Assembly (NCBI GenBank): GCA_947374315.1
Contig: CANCBK010000086.1
Coordinates: forward strand, 1 to 6,343
Source of the DNA: Burkholderiaceae bacterium
GTDB taxonomy: Bacteria > Pseudomonadota > Gammaproteobacteria > Burkholderiales > Burkholderiaceae
Direction of reading: 5' to 3'
Length of the DNA: 6,343 nucleotides
Shown here: positions 1-6,343 of the stretch, in pieces
Layout: the number at the start of each line of letters is the position of its first letter
Numbering within the stretch: the stretch's first letter is position 1
The notes under the pieces: model-generated
Seen by the model: only the letters and a program-made list of their open reading frames with translations
Told to the model about the DNA's origin: nothing
Database searches by the model: none
Translations under genes and position numbers: made by a program

Positions 1-43
1 AGAAAGTACTGCTAAAGCCGATCGGTGTATCAAGTGGGTTCAT
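1..43 (-). CDS. Possible 5' start of an unidentified gene, cut by the left window edge
   Basis: On the minus strand an ATG at 43-41 opens a frame that stays open to the window edge, reading MNPLDTPIGFSSTF (14 codons). It lies 51 nt beyond the stop of the MmgE/PrpD gene, on the same strand, so it could be the next gene of that transcription unit. There is no clear Shine-Dalgarno; the upstream bases contain only a weak AAAG. The peptide is too short to assign to a family. An open frame this short occurs often by chance, so it is a candidate only. Confidence 0.3.
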   Translation of the reverse strand, partial: MNPLDTPIGFSSTF

Positions 44-94
44 ATAAGTGGCTTTATTGAATGTGAGGCAAATGAAAGATAAATAACTAAGAAT
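44..94. other. Short AT-rich spacer after the MmgE/PrpD gene
   Basis: These 51 bases separate the MmgE/PrpD stop codon from the possible next start at base 43. I looked for a GC-rich hairpin followed by a T run on the minus strand and found none. Nothing here shows that transcription ends. A factor-dependent terminator could not be excluded by eye. Confidence 0.4.
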
Positions 95-1465
95 TTAGGA
101 AATCAATGAGCCCATCTTGGACTGCTTACGGATATTCCACAAGCGTTCAATGGCCGCACTCATCTCACTAGGAGTTGCGCCACCGCTAAACGCGGCAAGA
201 CGCATTGCCTTGTCGGTAATCTCAGCGCGGCTGAGGGTGTTGCCGGGATCGCCTTTAGGTTCATCAACGCGACCCTCTAAAACCTCGCCATTATTTAAAT
301 AGACTTTGACTTTCCCAATCCAGCGTTGTGGATAAGCGCCATCTATCTCTGGATCCAGAGTCATGGTGACGCGATCGCGGAATGCGCAAATTGCTCTGTC
401 ACGAAAGTGTTGATCAAATTCTTGTAAACCTGCAAATTGGTAGTGAGCAATCAGCGCCAATACGGTACCCATTGAAAACTTGGATTGGTGAACTGTTGCA
501 GGATCCATTACGGGGCCCAGCACATCGATTGCGCCTTGATGAACAAGGGTCTCTACTTTGGCGATATCACCAGGCTGGAGATCGTGAGTGAGCATCACTA
601 GCAATAAGGCATCAGCAGCAGGGTGGGTATGACGACATGAAGCGTGATATTTGAAGCTGGTCTCAGCAATCGTCCAGCGGCTACCCAATCGATCGGCCAA
701 CTTGCTAGGATCGGCATCACTTGACATGCCAGCAGCTAAGCCTTGCTTGCCCTCCAAGATATGTTCTGCACCAGTAAAACCGGATTGCGCTAAGTAAGCC
801 GACATCAAACCAGTAGAGGCGGCGTGAGCGGTATGCAATTGTTTAGAGTCGGCAGCGTCACGCAGAAACTCCCAAAGACCAGCAGATTGGGTTCCTGCAG
901 AACCAAAAGCATGCAGCATTTGAGTGGGGTTGAGTTTCAGTAGATGACCTACGGCCGCTGCGGCAGCCAGCGTGCCGGCAGTTCCAGTGGTGTGAAATAT
1001 TGTGTAGTGTGAGCGACCCAAGAATTCGCCAACCCGAATGCCGACCTCATAGCCGGCAACAGCAGCTACGAGAAGATCCTCGCCTGAAGCGCCAATGGAT
1101 TGCGCCGTCGCTAGTGCTGCAGGAAACACCACAGTAGCTGGATGAAAGACGGAGCCATTGTGAACGTCATCTTGTTCGGCGACATGTGAGGCTGCTGCGT
1201 TGGCTAATGCAGCCAAAAAAGGGCTTGAGTTTGTGCGGTTAATGAGAATTTCAGCAGGGCCAGGATGGGTGGCATTAAAGCCACCCATGCTTTGCGCAAA
1301 CTGCGTAATCGTTTCTACTGGGCGCGATCCTTTGCCAGCGATTGCCGAGCCAAACCAATCGACTAATAAATCTTCGGTGCGCGCAATCACCTCATCGGGG
1401 ATATCGCCAATTTTTAGTTCAGAGGCAAATGTAGCTAAGGCTTTGGATAAATGTGGGGTAGTCAT
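95..1465 (-). CDS. MmgE/PrpD family protein (2-methylcitrate dehydratase-like), 456 aa
   Basis: This is a cytosolic protein of the MmgE/PrpD superfamily, which includes 2-methylcitrate dehydratase (PrpD), cis-aconitate decarboxylase and iminodisuccinate epimerase. The substrate here is unknown. Family hallmarks are visible: an acidic/His segment EQDDVHNGSVFHPATVVFPAAL (about residues 97-118), HTTGTAGTLAAAAAVG (158-173), SKQLHTAHAA (207-216), FKYHASCRHTHPAADALL (271-288) and VHQSKFSMGTVLALIAHY (325-342). The length is typical of the family. I chose the ATG at 1465-1463 because the sequence from MTTPHLSKALATFA onward matches the usual N-terminus. The frame can be extended to a TTG at 1537, but that would run into the upstream dehydratase gene and add a non-family tail. 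The Shine-Dalgarno is weak. The start lies 14 nt after the dehydratase stop, so the two genes are probably co-transcribed, and such pairs suggest acyl-CoA or carboxylic-acid catabolism. It is unlikely to be the methylcitrate-cycle prpD itself, since no prpB or prpC is nearby. Confidence 0.9.
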   Translation of the reverse strand: MTTPHLSKALATFASELKIGDIPDEVIARTEDLLVDWFGSAIAGKGSRPVETITQFAQSMGGFNATHPGPAEILINRTNSSPFLAALANAAASHVAEQDDVHNGSVFHPATVVFPAALATAQSIGASGEDLLVAAVAGYEVGIRVGEFLGRSHYTIFHTTGTAGTLAAAAAVGHLLKLNPTQMLHAFGSAGTQSAGLWEFLRDAADSKQLHTAHAASTGLMSAYLAQSGFTGAEHILEGKQGLAAGMSSDADPSKLADRLGSRWTIAETSFKYHASCRHTHPAADALLLVMLTHDLQPGDIAKVETLVHQGAIDVLGPVMDPATVHQSKFSMGTVLALIAHYQFAGLQEFDQHFRDRAICAFRDRVTMTLDPEIDGAYPQRWIGKVKVYLNNGEVLEGRVDEPKGDPGNTLSRAEITDKAMRLAAFSGGATPSEMSAAIERLWNIRKQSKMGSLIS

Positions 1466-1479
1466 AAGGGAATCATTTC

Positions 1480-2364
1480 TTAAGCTAAAACTGCGGTGGC
1501 TTGCATGGTGAGCCAGCCTTCGTGGTCCTCGGCCCAAATGGAGATCGTATTTCCGGAAGGATCTTTCTCAAGATCGGGTTTAGCGCTGACCTTAAAAATA
1601 TTGATATCAAAAGTAGGGCGAATGGCGCGGAACTCAAAGCTCTTGAGCGTGCACCCTGGAATGCTTTGGCGGACGAGATCAACCAACAAGGTTGCAATTA
1701 ATGGGCCATGAACAATTAAGCCGGGATAGCCCTCGACTTCAGTAACGTATTTACGATCGTAATGTATGCGATGGCCATTAAAGGTTAGGGCTGAGTAACG
1801 AAACAGCAAAACATCATCCGGCGTAATGGTCTTGGTCCACTTGGCTCCAGTAGGCGCAGGTGTTGGTGCAAATGGCTTGTCATCTGGACCTGGAGCATCG
1901 CGATATACGATGTCATGCTCTTCAACCAAGGCTAGGCCATTTTGGTTGGAGATCTCATGCTTGACCAGTACGAAGATGAGGTCGCCAGTGCGACATGCTT
2001 TGTGTGTAACAGATTCAATTTTGTAGATGCGTTCGATTGTGTCGCCCACTGCGAGAGGGGCTAACCATTGGACTCGACTACCGGCCCACATGCGACGCGG
2101 CAATGGGACGGGTGGTAAAAATCCACCGCGCCGAGGGTGGCCATCGAGGCCGATTTCTGACTGAAGGGCACAGGGCAAAAAATAAAGCCAATGCCACAAC
2201 TCTGGCAGAAAGGTTCCGTCATTTGGTGCGGGGTCTGCTCGATCGAGTGTTGCTGATAAAGCTCGGACGGGTGCCGCAGTGACGATGTCTTGAAGAGTCT
2301 CGGTTTTGCCGAGCCATTCTTGGAGATGGGTGATGGTTTGAGGTTCGATTCGCATAACTTCCAT
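1480..2364 (-). CDS. FAS1-like / MaoC-type hot-dog dehydratase (acyl-CoA hydratase), 294 aa
   Basis: This resembles the double hot-dog hydratases annotated as FAS1-like dehydratase domain, HTD2-type or mesaconyl-C4-CoA/itaconyl-CoA hydratase. They add or remove water on acyl thioesters. The N-terminal hot-dog half carries GFLPPVPLPRRMWAGSRVQW (81-100) followed by LAPLAVGD. The C-terminal half carries the hydratase loop FNGHRIHYD (195-203) and GYPGLIVHGPL (212-222). In that loop Asn196 stands where classical R-hydratases (D-x-N-P-x-H) have Asp, while His201 is kept; my recollection is that this variant is usual in this subfamily. No signal peptide is seen, so it should be cytosolic. The ATG at 2364 gives MEVMRIEP; a second ATG at 2355 is equally possible, and neither has a strong Shine-Dalgarno. 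It starts 31 nt after the chrA stop and ends 14 nt before the MmgE/PrpD start. Together they look like a two-step metabolic cassette, but the exact substrate cannot be read from the sequence. Confidence 0.85.
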   Translation of the reverse strand: MEVMRIEPQTITHLQEWLGKTETLQDIVTAAPVRALSATLDRADPAPNDGTFLPELWHWLYFLPCALQSEIGLDGHPRRGGFLPPVPLPRRMWAGSRVQWLAPLAVGDTIERIYKIESVTHKACRTGDLIFVLVKHEISNQNGLALVEEHDIVYRDAPGPDDKPFAPTPAPTGAKWTKTITPDDVLLFRYSALTFNGHRIHYDRKYVTEVEGYPGLIVHGPLIATLLVDLVRQSIPGCTLKSFEFRAIRPTFDINIFKVSAKPDLEKDPSGNTISIWAEDHEGWLTMQATAVLA

Positions 2365-2395
2365 TATGCCAATTTCAGCTAAAAATACAGTGCGA
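2365..2395. other. 31-nt chrA-dehydratase spacer without a visible terminator
   Basis: The gap between the chrA stop and the dehydratase start contains no GC-rich hairpin with a T run and no convincing sigma-70 promoter on the minus strand. A poor TTGCAA/TGTATT pair spanning the end of chrA has a spacer of about 20 nt, so I do not call it. The spacing fits continued transcription from fabI and chrA. Confidence 0.45.
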
Positions 2396-3724
2396 CTAGA
2401 TCAATAAGGTTGCAACTAAATAGCTGAGGAGTCCGGCAAGTGCTGAGCCAGCTAAAACACTCATCACCCCTTTTTGAAACTTAAAGAGTGCAAGTCCAGC
2501 AAATACGGTAATGGTGATGGATACCCAAGAGATTGAACCCCCAAGGCCATGCGGAAAGAAGACGTGATAAGCAAAGAACAGGCCTAGGTTGGCAATGACG
2601 CCAACTACGGCTGCGGAGATGGCTGTGAGGGGTGCGGTAAAGCTGAGCTTGCCATGGGTAGATTCAATCAGTGGGCCACCCACCAGAACCAAGAAGAAGG
2701 AGGGCAGAAATGTGAACCAGGTCGCAACACAAGCACCGAGAGCTCCAAACCAAAATGCATTGCTGTTGCCAATCAGATGTTGAATATGGCCTGCGAGATA
2801 GCCAACAAATGCCACCACCATGATGAGCGGCCCAGGAGTGGTTTCGCCTAGGGCTAAGCCGTCGATCATTTGTCCTGCGCTGAGCCATTGAAACTGATCG
2901 ACCGCACCTTGATACACATAAGGCAGTACCGCATATGCACCGCCAAAAGTCAGAAACGCCGCCTTAGTAAAGAACCAGGCGATTTGCGGGTAGAGCGTTT
3001 TCCAGCCAAACCATGTGACGAGGGCGAAAAATGGAATTACCCACAACAACAGAGTGATGGCAATTTGACGGATTAATTTTTGGCGAGAGAAGCGTGCATG
3101 CTCTGGAGTGGGGGTGTCATCATCAATCATGGCCGGTCCGTAATTCTGCTTACTGTCTTTGCCGTGCGATCCATGTTGTTGAAAATATTCTGGATGGCGT
3201 TTGCCTCCCCAGATACCTATTACTGCTGCGCACAATACGATGATTGGAAAAGCCAAGTTAAAGACAAAGATTGCCAGAAAGGATCCCAGCGCAATCCAGC
3301 GTAAAACTGGGTTGTGAATTGTGCGCTTACCAATGCGGACTGCCGCATGGAGGACGATGGCAGTAACTGCGGGTTTAATACCAAAGAAGATGGCAGCAAT
3401 CCAAGGCACTTGGCCAAAGGTGAGATAGACCCAAGATAGGCCAATCAAGATAAAGAGAGAGGGCAGTACAAAGAGGGTGCCAGCTAAGATGCCACCCCAG
3501 GTGCGGTGCATGAGCCAGCCAATGTAGGTCACTAGCTGCTGGGCTTCGGGGCCTGGTAGTAGCATGCAATAGTTCAGCGCATGTAAAAAGCGCCGCTCAG
3601 AAATCCAGCGACGCTTCTCAACAAGCTCTTGGTGGAGGACTGCAATTTGTCCTGCAGGTCCACCAAAGCTAATAAAGCCCAGTTTGGCCCAAAACTTCAG
3701 GGCCTCGCGCAGTGGAACGCTCAA
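2396..3724 (-). CDS. chrA: Chromate transport protein ChrA (CHR family, long two-domain type), 442 aa
   Basis: This inner-membrane transporter belongs to the CHR family, whose characterised members export chromate using the proton-motive force. It is the long bidomain form. The N-terminal half carries FGGPAGQIA (20-28) and LPGPEAQQL (56-64). The C-terminal half repeats the pattern with [12 protein letters not shown] (259-270) and GETTPGPLI (293-301). About ten hydrophobic stretches are spread over the protein, with a hydrophilic linker at about 174-220 that contains several His and a run of Asp. The length is within the usual range of about 400-450 aa. The start is TTG at 3724-3722, since the frame has no earlier start. 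It overlaps the fabI stop as TTGA (4 nt), with GGAAG four bases before it, which suggests translational coupling to fabI. No chrB regulator or other metal-resistance gene is seen in the window, so native chromate resistance is inferred from family only; sulfate or another oxyanion is possible. Confidence 0.92.
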   Translation of the reverse strand: MSVPLREALKFWAKLGFISFGGPAGQIAVLHQELVEKRRWISERRFLHALNYCMLLPGPEAQQLVTYIGWLMHRTWGGILAGTLFVLPSLFILIGLSWVYLTFGQVPWIAAIFFGIKPAVTAIVLHAAVRIGKRTIHNPVLRWIALGSFLAIFVFNLAFPIIVLCAAVIGIWGGKRHPEYFQQHGSHGKDSKQNYGPAMIDDDTPTPEHARFSRQKLIRQIAITLLLWVIPFFALVTWFGWKTLYPQIAWFFTKAAFLTFGGAYAVLPYVYQGAVDQFQWLSAGQMIDGLALGETTPGPLIMVVAFVGYLAGHIQHLIGNSNAFWFGALGACVATWFTFLPSFFLVLVGGPLIESTHGKLSFTAPLTAISAAVVGVIANLGLFFAYHVFFPHGLGGSISWVSITITVFAGLALFKFQKGVMSVLAGSALAGLLSYLVATLLI

Positions 3725-4506
3725 GCTTCTTCCATTCCGCCAACTACCTGGCTAAAGCCGTTATCTACGTAAATGATTTCAGCGGTAATGCCGTTTGCTA
3801 AATCAGATAACAAGAAAGCAGCGGTATTACCAACGTCATCAATCGTGACATTGCGACGCATTGGGGCAGTTTGCTCTACCGCCTCCAAAATCTTACCGAA
3901 GCCTTTAATACCAGCAGCAGCCAAGGTTTTAATCGGGCCAGCAGAAATGCCGTTGGCACGAATACCTTTGGGTCCAACTGATCCGGCGATATAGCGAACT
4001 GAGGCTTCAAGTGAGGCCTTAGCAAGACCCATAGTGTTGTAGTTGGGAACGTTACGTAGGGTACCTAAGTAAGTTAGCGTCAATAAAGAGGATTTATCGC
4101 GCAACATGGGCAAAGCTTCTTTTGCCATTGCTGGGAAGCTGTAAGCGGAGATGTCGTGAGCGATTTTGAAGCCTTCACGAGATAAGCCTTCTAAAAAGTC
4201 GCCAGCAATCGCTTCTCGTGGCGCAAATCCAATGGCGTGTACAAAGCCATCAAACTGTGGCCAAGTCTTTGCCAAATCCTTAAAGAGGCCGGAAATCTGC
4301 TCATCACTGCCAACGTCGCAGTCAAAAATCAGGTCGGTGTTGAATTCTTTGGCGAAATCGACGATGCGGTCCTTAAAGCGCTCGCCAACGTAGGTAAAGG
4401 CCAGTTCAGCCCCTTCGCGGTGACATGCCTTAGCAATGCCATAGGCAATTGAGCGGTTAGAAAGAAGACCGGTGATCAGAATTTTTTTGCCAGCGAGAAA
4501 GCCCAT
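3721..4506 (-). CDS. fabI: Enoyl-[acyl-carrier-protein] reductase [NADH] FabI, 261 aa
   Basis: FabI carries out the last step of each fatty-acid elongation round in the cytosol, reducing trans-2-enoyl-ACP with NADH. It is a divergent short-chain dehydrogenase with the Rossmann N-terminus [21 protein letters not shown] (about 7-27) and the cofactor-pocket Asp64-Val65. The catalytic Tyr156 and Lys163 lie in [20 protein letters not shown], and Tyr146 is also present, at the same numbering as in E. coli FabI. The length (261 against 262) also agrees. Gly93, Phe94, Met159 and Phe203, positions where E. coli changes can give triclosan resistance, have the wild-type residues. The ATG at 4506 is supported by AAAGGA at 4518-4513, six bases upstream. 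It is the first gene of the minus-strand group, is divergent from yejA, and its stop overlaps the chrA start. This is the most secure call in the window. Confidence 0.98.
   Translation of the reverse strand: MGFLAGKKILITGLLSNRSIAYGIAKACHREGAELAFTYVGERFKDRIVDFAKEFNTDLIFDCDVGSDEQISGLFKDLAKTWPQFDGFVHAIGFAPREAIAGDFLEGLSREGFKIAHDISAYSFPAMAKEALPMLRDKSSLLTLTYLGTLRNVPNYNTMGLAKASLEASVRYIAGSVGPKGIRANGISAGPIKTLAAAGIKGFGKILEAVEQTAPMRRNVTIDDVGNTAAFLLSDLANGITAEIIYVDNGFSQVVGGMEEA
3725..3733 (-). promoter_or_regulatory. Shine-Dalgarno-like site supporting the TTG start of chrA
   Basis: On the minus strand GGAAG (3733-3729) lies four bases before TTG at 3724, inside the last codons of fabI (Met-Glu-Glu-Ala-stop). 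The short spacing and non-standard start suggest that chrA translation is partly driven by ribosomes finishing fabI. This decides the start, because no earlier start exists in the chrA frame. Confidence 0.5.
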
Positions 4507-4512
4507 GTTGTG

Positions 4513-4518
4513 TCCTTT
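4513..4518 (-). promoter_or_regulatory. Ribosome binding site of fabI
   Basis: On the minus strand the bases read AAAGGA, six bases before the fabI ATG. This is the best Shine-Dalgarno in the window and fixes the fabI start. Confidence 0.7.
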
Positions 4519-4546
4519 GCTTCAAATGTGATTTGCTATCTACAAT
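4517..4546 (+). promoter_or_regulatory. Candidate sigma-70 promoter for yejA
   Basis: TACAAT at 4541-4546 matches the -10 consensus at five of six bases. TTGCTT at 4517-4522 is a weak -35 (three of six), with an 18-nt spacer. Transcription would begin near 4552-4554, only about 3-5 bases before the yejA ATG at 4557. The -35 overlaps the fabI ribosome binding site on the other strand. The call rests on the -10 only. I found no equally good promoter for fabI on the minus strand, where its -10 and -35 may lie inside the yejA start region. Confidence 0.35.
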
Positions 4547-4560
4547 TGTTGCATATATGC
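4523..4560. repeat. Cluster of three short perfect dyads in the fabI-yejA control region
   Basis: Three perfect inverted repeats lie in 38 bases: CAAAT-GTG-ATTTG (4523-4535), ACAATTGT (4542-4549) and GCATATATGC (4551-4560). The last two are separated by one base. The third covers the yejA ATG at 4557, and the second overlaps the candidate -10 box. Dyads of this size can be operators for dimeric regulators, but AT-rich DNA also gives short palindromes by chance. No regulator gene is in the window to pair with them. Confidence 0.35.
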
Positions 4561-6343
4561 CCATGCTCCCCGTCATCCGCCAAATCCCCACTTTTCTGCT
4601 CTTAGCCTTCCTGGCTGGGGTGGCGGTCAATTCGGCCCATGGCGCTCAAGGGATCGCACAGTACGGTAAACCCAAATATGCCGATGGATTTAGTCATTTT
4701 GACTACGTCAATCCCAATGCTCCGCGGGGTGGCACCTTAATTCTGCCCAACCCAGATCGCCGGACCAGCTTTGACAAATTCAACCCGTTTACCTTGCGGG
4801 GGGTCGCTGCTCCTGGTGTAGCTCAACTGATGTTCGAATCTTTGGCGGTTGGCAGTGCGGATGAGGTTTCTAGTGCCTATGGTCTGATTGCAGAAGATAT
4901 TGCAGTGGCGCCTGACAAGATGTCTGTAGTGTTTCGCATTCGCCCTGAGGCGAAGTTTTCAGATGGCAGCGCGATTTTGGCAGGCGATGTAAAGCACAGC
5001 TTTGATACCTTAATGAGCTCACTTGCTAATCCGCAATTTAAAACGGTATATGCCGATGTGAAGCAGGCGGTAGTAGTGTCTGATCGCGTGATTCGTTTTG
5101 ACTTTAAGAACCGCAATCCTGAATTACCGGTGATGGTAGGTACCTTGCCGGTGTTCTCTCGTAACTGGGGCAAGAAGCCTGATGGCACGATCACACCCTT
5201 TGATAAGTTGACCTTTGAGTTGCCAATAGCGAGTGGCCCTTATGTGATCGAGTCTTATAAGGCCGGCAAGACCATGATCTTTAAGCGCAACCCCAACTAC
5301 TGGGCTGATCAAGGTGGCAAGACGCTGAATGTCCGCGTCGGCTTTTATAACTTTGATCGCGTGAACTACAAACTCTATAGCGATGATGCTGTTCGTCTAG
5401 AGGCTTTCAAGGCGGGGGAGTTTGACGCCTTAGTGGAGTACCGCGCTAAGAATTGGGCGAAGAGTTATGTTGGCCCGAGATTTAATGATGGCACCTTAGA
5501 AAAGAAGGCTTTTCTTAATCACAACGGCGCAGGCATGCAAGGTTTTGCAATGAATGTACGCCGACCTATTTTCCAGGATCCACGCGTACGACAGGCCTTG
5601 GGGTACGCGCTAGACTTTGAGTGGTTAAACCGCCAACTGTTCTTTGAGCAATATAGTCGTATCAATAGTTACTTTACGAACAGCGATCTCAGTGCCAATT
5701 TTGATGGCCCTCGTAAACCTACTGAAGCGGAGTTGAAATTACTCAAACCCCTAAAGGCGCAATATCCGAAGTGGGTCCCTGATGCGGTCTTTGGCCCAAT
5801 GCCTGCTGCGCCTTCAACTGTTTCGCCTGATAGCTTACGTCAGAACCTGCTGAAGGCGCGTGACTTGTTAGCCCAGGCCGGTTGGCAATACCGAGACGGT
5901 GCCTTACGCAATATGCAGGGTGAGCCTTTTCGATTTGAGATGGTCGAGGATGGCCCATTCTTCTTGAGGGTGATTTCATCCTACGTGCGTAATTTAGAGA
6001 AGTTGGGTATTCAGGTAGACATTCGGACTAGTGATTTTGCTTTGCATCAGAAGCGCATGGATGAGTACGACTTCGATATGACGACGATTCGCTTCCCCGA
6101 CTCGCAAAATCCTGGCAATGAATTGTGGGATCGATTTGGAAGTCAAGCCGCAAAAGAAAAAGGTTCCGATAATGTGATTGGAGTGCAATCCCCAGTGGTT
6201 GATGCCCTAGTGGATGCCATTGTTAAAGCCCAAACCCGTGAAGAGTTGCGTGCAGCTACCCGAGCTTTAGACCGTGTTCTTTGGAATAGCTACTACGTGA
6301 TTCCGCAGTGGTACAACCCGACGCATCGAATCGCGTATCGTAA
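4557..6343 (+). CDS. yejA: YejA-like periplasmic oligopeptide-binding protein (ABC family 5), 3' end cut by the window
   Basis: The frame from ATG 4557 runs without a stop for 595 codons to the window edge. It encodes the binding protein of a YejABEF-type ABC importer, which in E. coli takes up peptides including microcin C. The first 29-30 residues form a signal peptide: Arg8, a hydrophobic core FLLLAFLAGVAV, and a likely cut after Ala-His-Gly. The mature protein shows SBP_bac_5 features: ESLAVGSADE (94-103), KFSDGS (133-138), SGPYVIESYKAG (about 226-237), RNPNYWAD (244-251) and YDFDM (504-508). RFPDSQNPGNE (512-522) and the end QWYNPTHRIAYR fit the YejA branch. E. coli YejA is about 604 aa, so little is missing. 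An ATG at 4563 is an alternative start; neither ATG has a Shine-Dalgarno. Permease and ATPase genes would be expected downstream, outside the window. Assignment to YejA rather than OppA or DppA rests on these motifs and on the NSYF and VFGP segments. Confidence 0.92.
   Translation, partial: MPMLPVIRQIPTFLLLAFLAGVAVNSAHGAQGIAQYGKPKYADGFSHFDYVNPNAPRGGTLILPNPDRRTSFDKFNPFTLRGVAAPGVAQLMFESLAVGSADEVSSAYGLIAEDIAVAPDKMSVVFRIRPEAKFSDGSAILAGDVKHSFDTLMSSLANPQFKTVYADVKQAVVVSDRVIRFDFKNRNPELPVMVGTLPVFSRNWGKKPDGTITPFDKLTFELPIASGPYVIESYKAGKTMIFKRNPNYWADQGGKTLNVRVGFYNFDRVNYKLYSDDAVRLEAFKAGEFDALVEYRAKNWAKSYVGPRFNDGTLEKKAFLNHNGAGMQGFAMNVRRPIFQDPRVRQALGYALDFEWLNRQLFFEQYSRINSYFTNSDLSANFDGPRKPTEAELKLLKPLKAQYPKWVPDAVFGPMPAAPSTVSPDSLRQNLLKARDLLAQAGWQYRDGALRNMQGEPFRFEMVEDGPFFLRVISSYVRNLEKLGIQVDIRTSDFALHQKRMDEYDFDMTTIRFPDSQNPGNELWDRFGSQAAKEKGSDNVIGVQSPVVDALVDAIVKAQTREELRAATRALDRVLWNSYYVIPQWYNPTHRIAYR

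Noticed and set aside
1200..1511. Plus-strand open frame of 103 codons
   Set aside because: It lies opposite the well-supported MmgE/PrpD gene, has no recognisable domain and is best explained as a shadow frame.
1466..1537. N-terminal extension of the MmgE/PrpD gene to a TTG at 1537
   Set aside because: It would overlap the dehydratase coding end by about 58 nt, and the added 24 residues (Arg/His-rich) do not resemble the family N-terminus, whereas the ATG at 1465 does.
1496..2282. Several 66-81 codon open frames on the plus strand and a 70-codon frame on the minus strand within the dehydratase gene
   Set aside because: They are all contained within or antisense to the dehydratase coding sequence and have no own start context or domain signal.
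3721..4506. Triclosan-resistant FabI variant
   Set aside because: Positions 93, 94, 159 and 203 carry the same residues as sensitive E. coli FabI, so the sequence gives no sign of resistance.
95..4506. Horizontally acquired island or mobile element carrying chrA
   Set aside because: No transposase, integrase, terminal repeats or tRNA are present. Base composition looks even across the genes, and chrA is joined to fabI by a coupled overlap.
4877..5194. Minus-strand open frame of 105 codons
   Set aside because: It lies wholly antisense to yejA, whose frame is continuous and shows clear family motifs; the antisense product has none.
1..6343. Novel defence, toxin-antitoxin or RNA-based system
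   Set aside because: I found no repeats, nuclease or reverse-transcriptase motifs, small paired ORFs or structured noncoding stretch; nearly every base is in a recognisable metabolic or transport gene.

Overview
The window looks like ordinary chromosome of a Gram-negative bacterium, most likely a betaproteobacterium of the Burkholderiales. A Polynucleobacter-like member is a guess from moderate GC content and gene content, not proven. It holds five recognisable genes, one of them cut by the right edge, plus a possible gene start at the left edge. Coding density is very high. I see no rRNA, tRNA, CRISPR array, insertion sequence or phage gene.

Bases 4506 down to 95 (minus strand) hold four co-directional genes with almost no space between them. 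In transcription order they are fabI (enoyl-ACP reductase), chrA (chromate-type efflux transporter, overlapping the fabI stop by 4 nt with a TTG start), a FAS1-like/MaoC-type hot-dog dehydratase (31 nt after chrA), and an MmgE/PrpD family protein (14 nt after the dehydratase). The spacing suggests one transcription unit. I found no convincing terminator or promoter inside it. A short in-frame start at base 43 may mark a fifth gene leaving the window on the left.

Bases 4557 to 6343 (plus strand) hold a yejA-like gene, a periplasmic oligopeptide-binding protein of ABC-transporter family 5. It is open to the window edge and lacks only its last stretch. Its permease and ATPase genes (yejB, yejE, yejF) would be expected just to the right.

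The 50-bp gap between fabI and yejA is the only likely control region. It contains three short perfect dyads, a good Shine-Dalgarno for fabI and a plausible -10 box for yejA. That box would place the yejA mRNA start only a few bases before its ATG.

Functionally this is a mix of housekeeping (fabI), peptide uptake (yejA), ion efflux (chrA) and an acyl-CoA/carboxylic-acid side pathway (dehydratase plus MmgE/PrpD). I did not find a clearly novel system. The points most worth checking are the unusual operon composition and the compact divergent control region.
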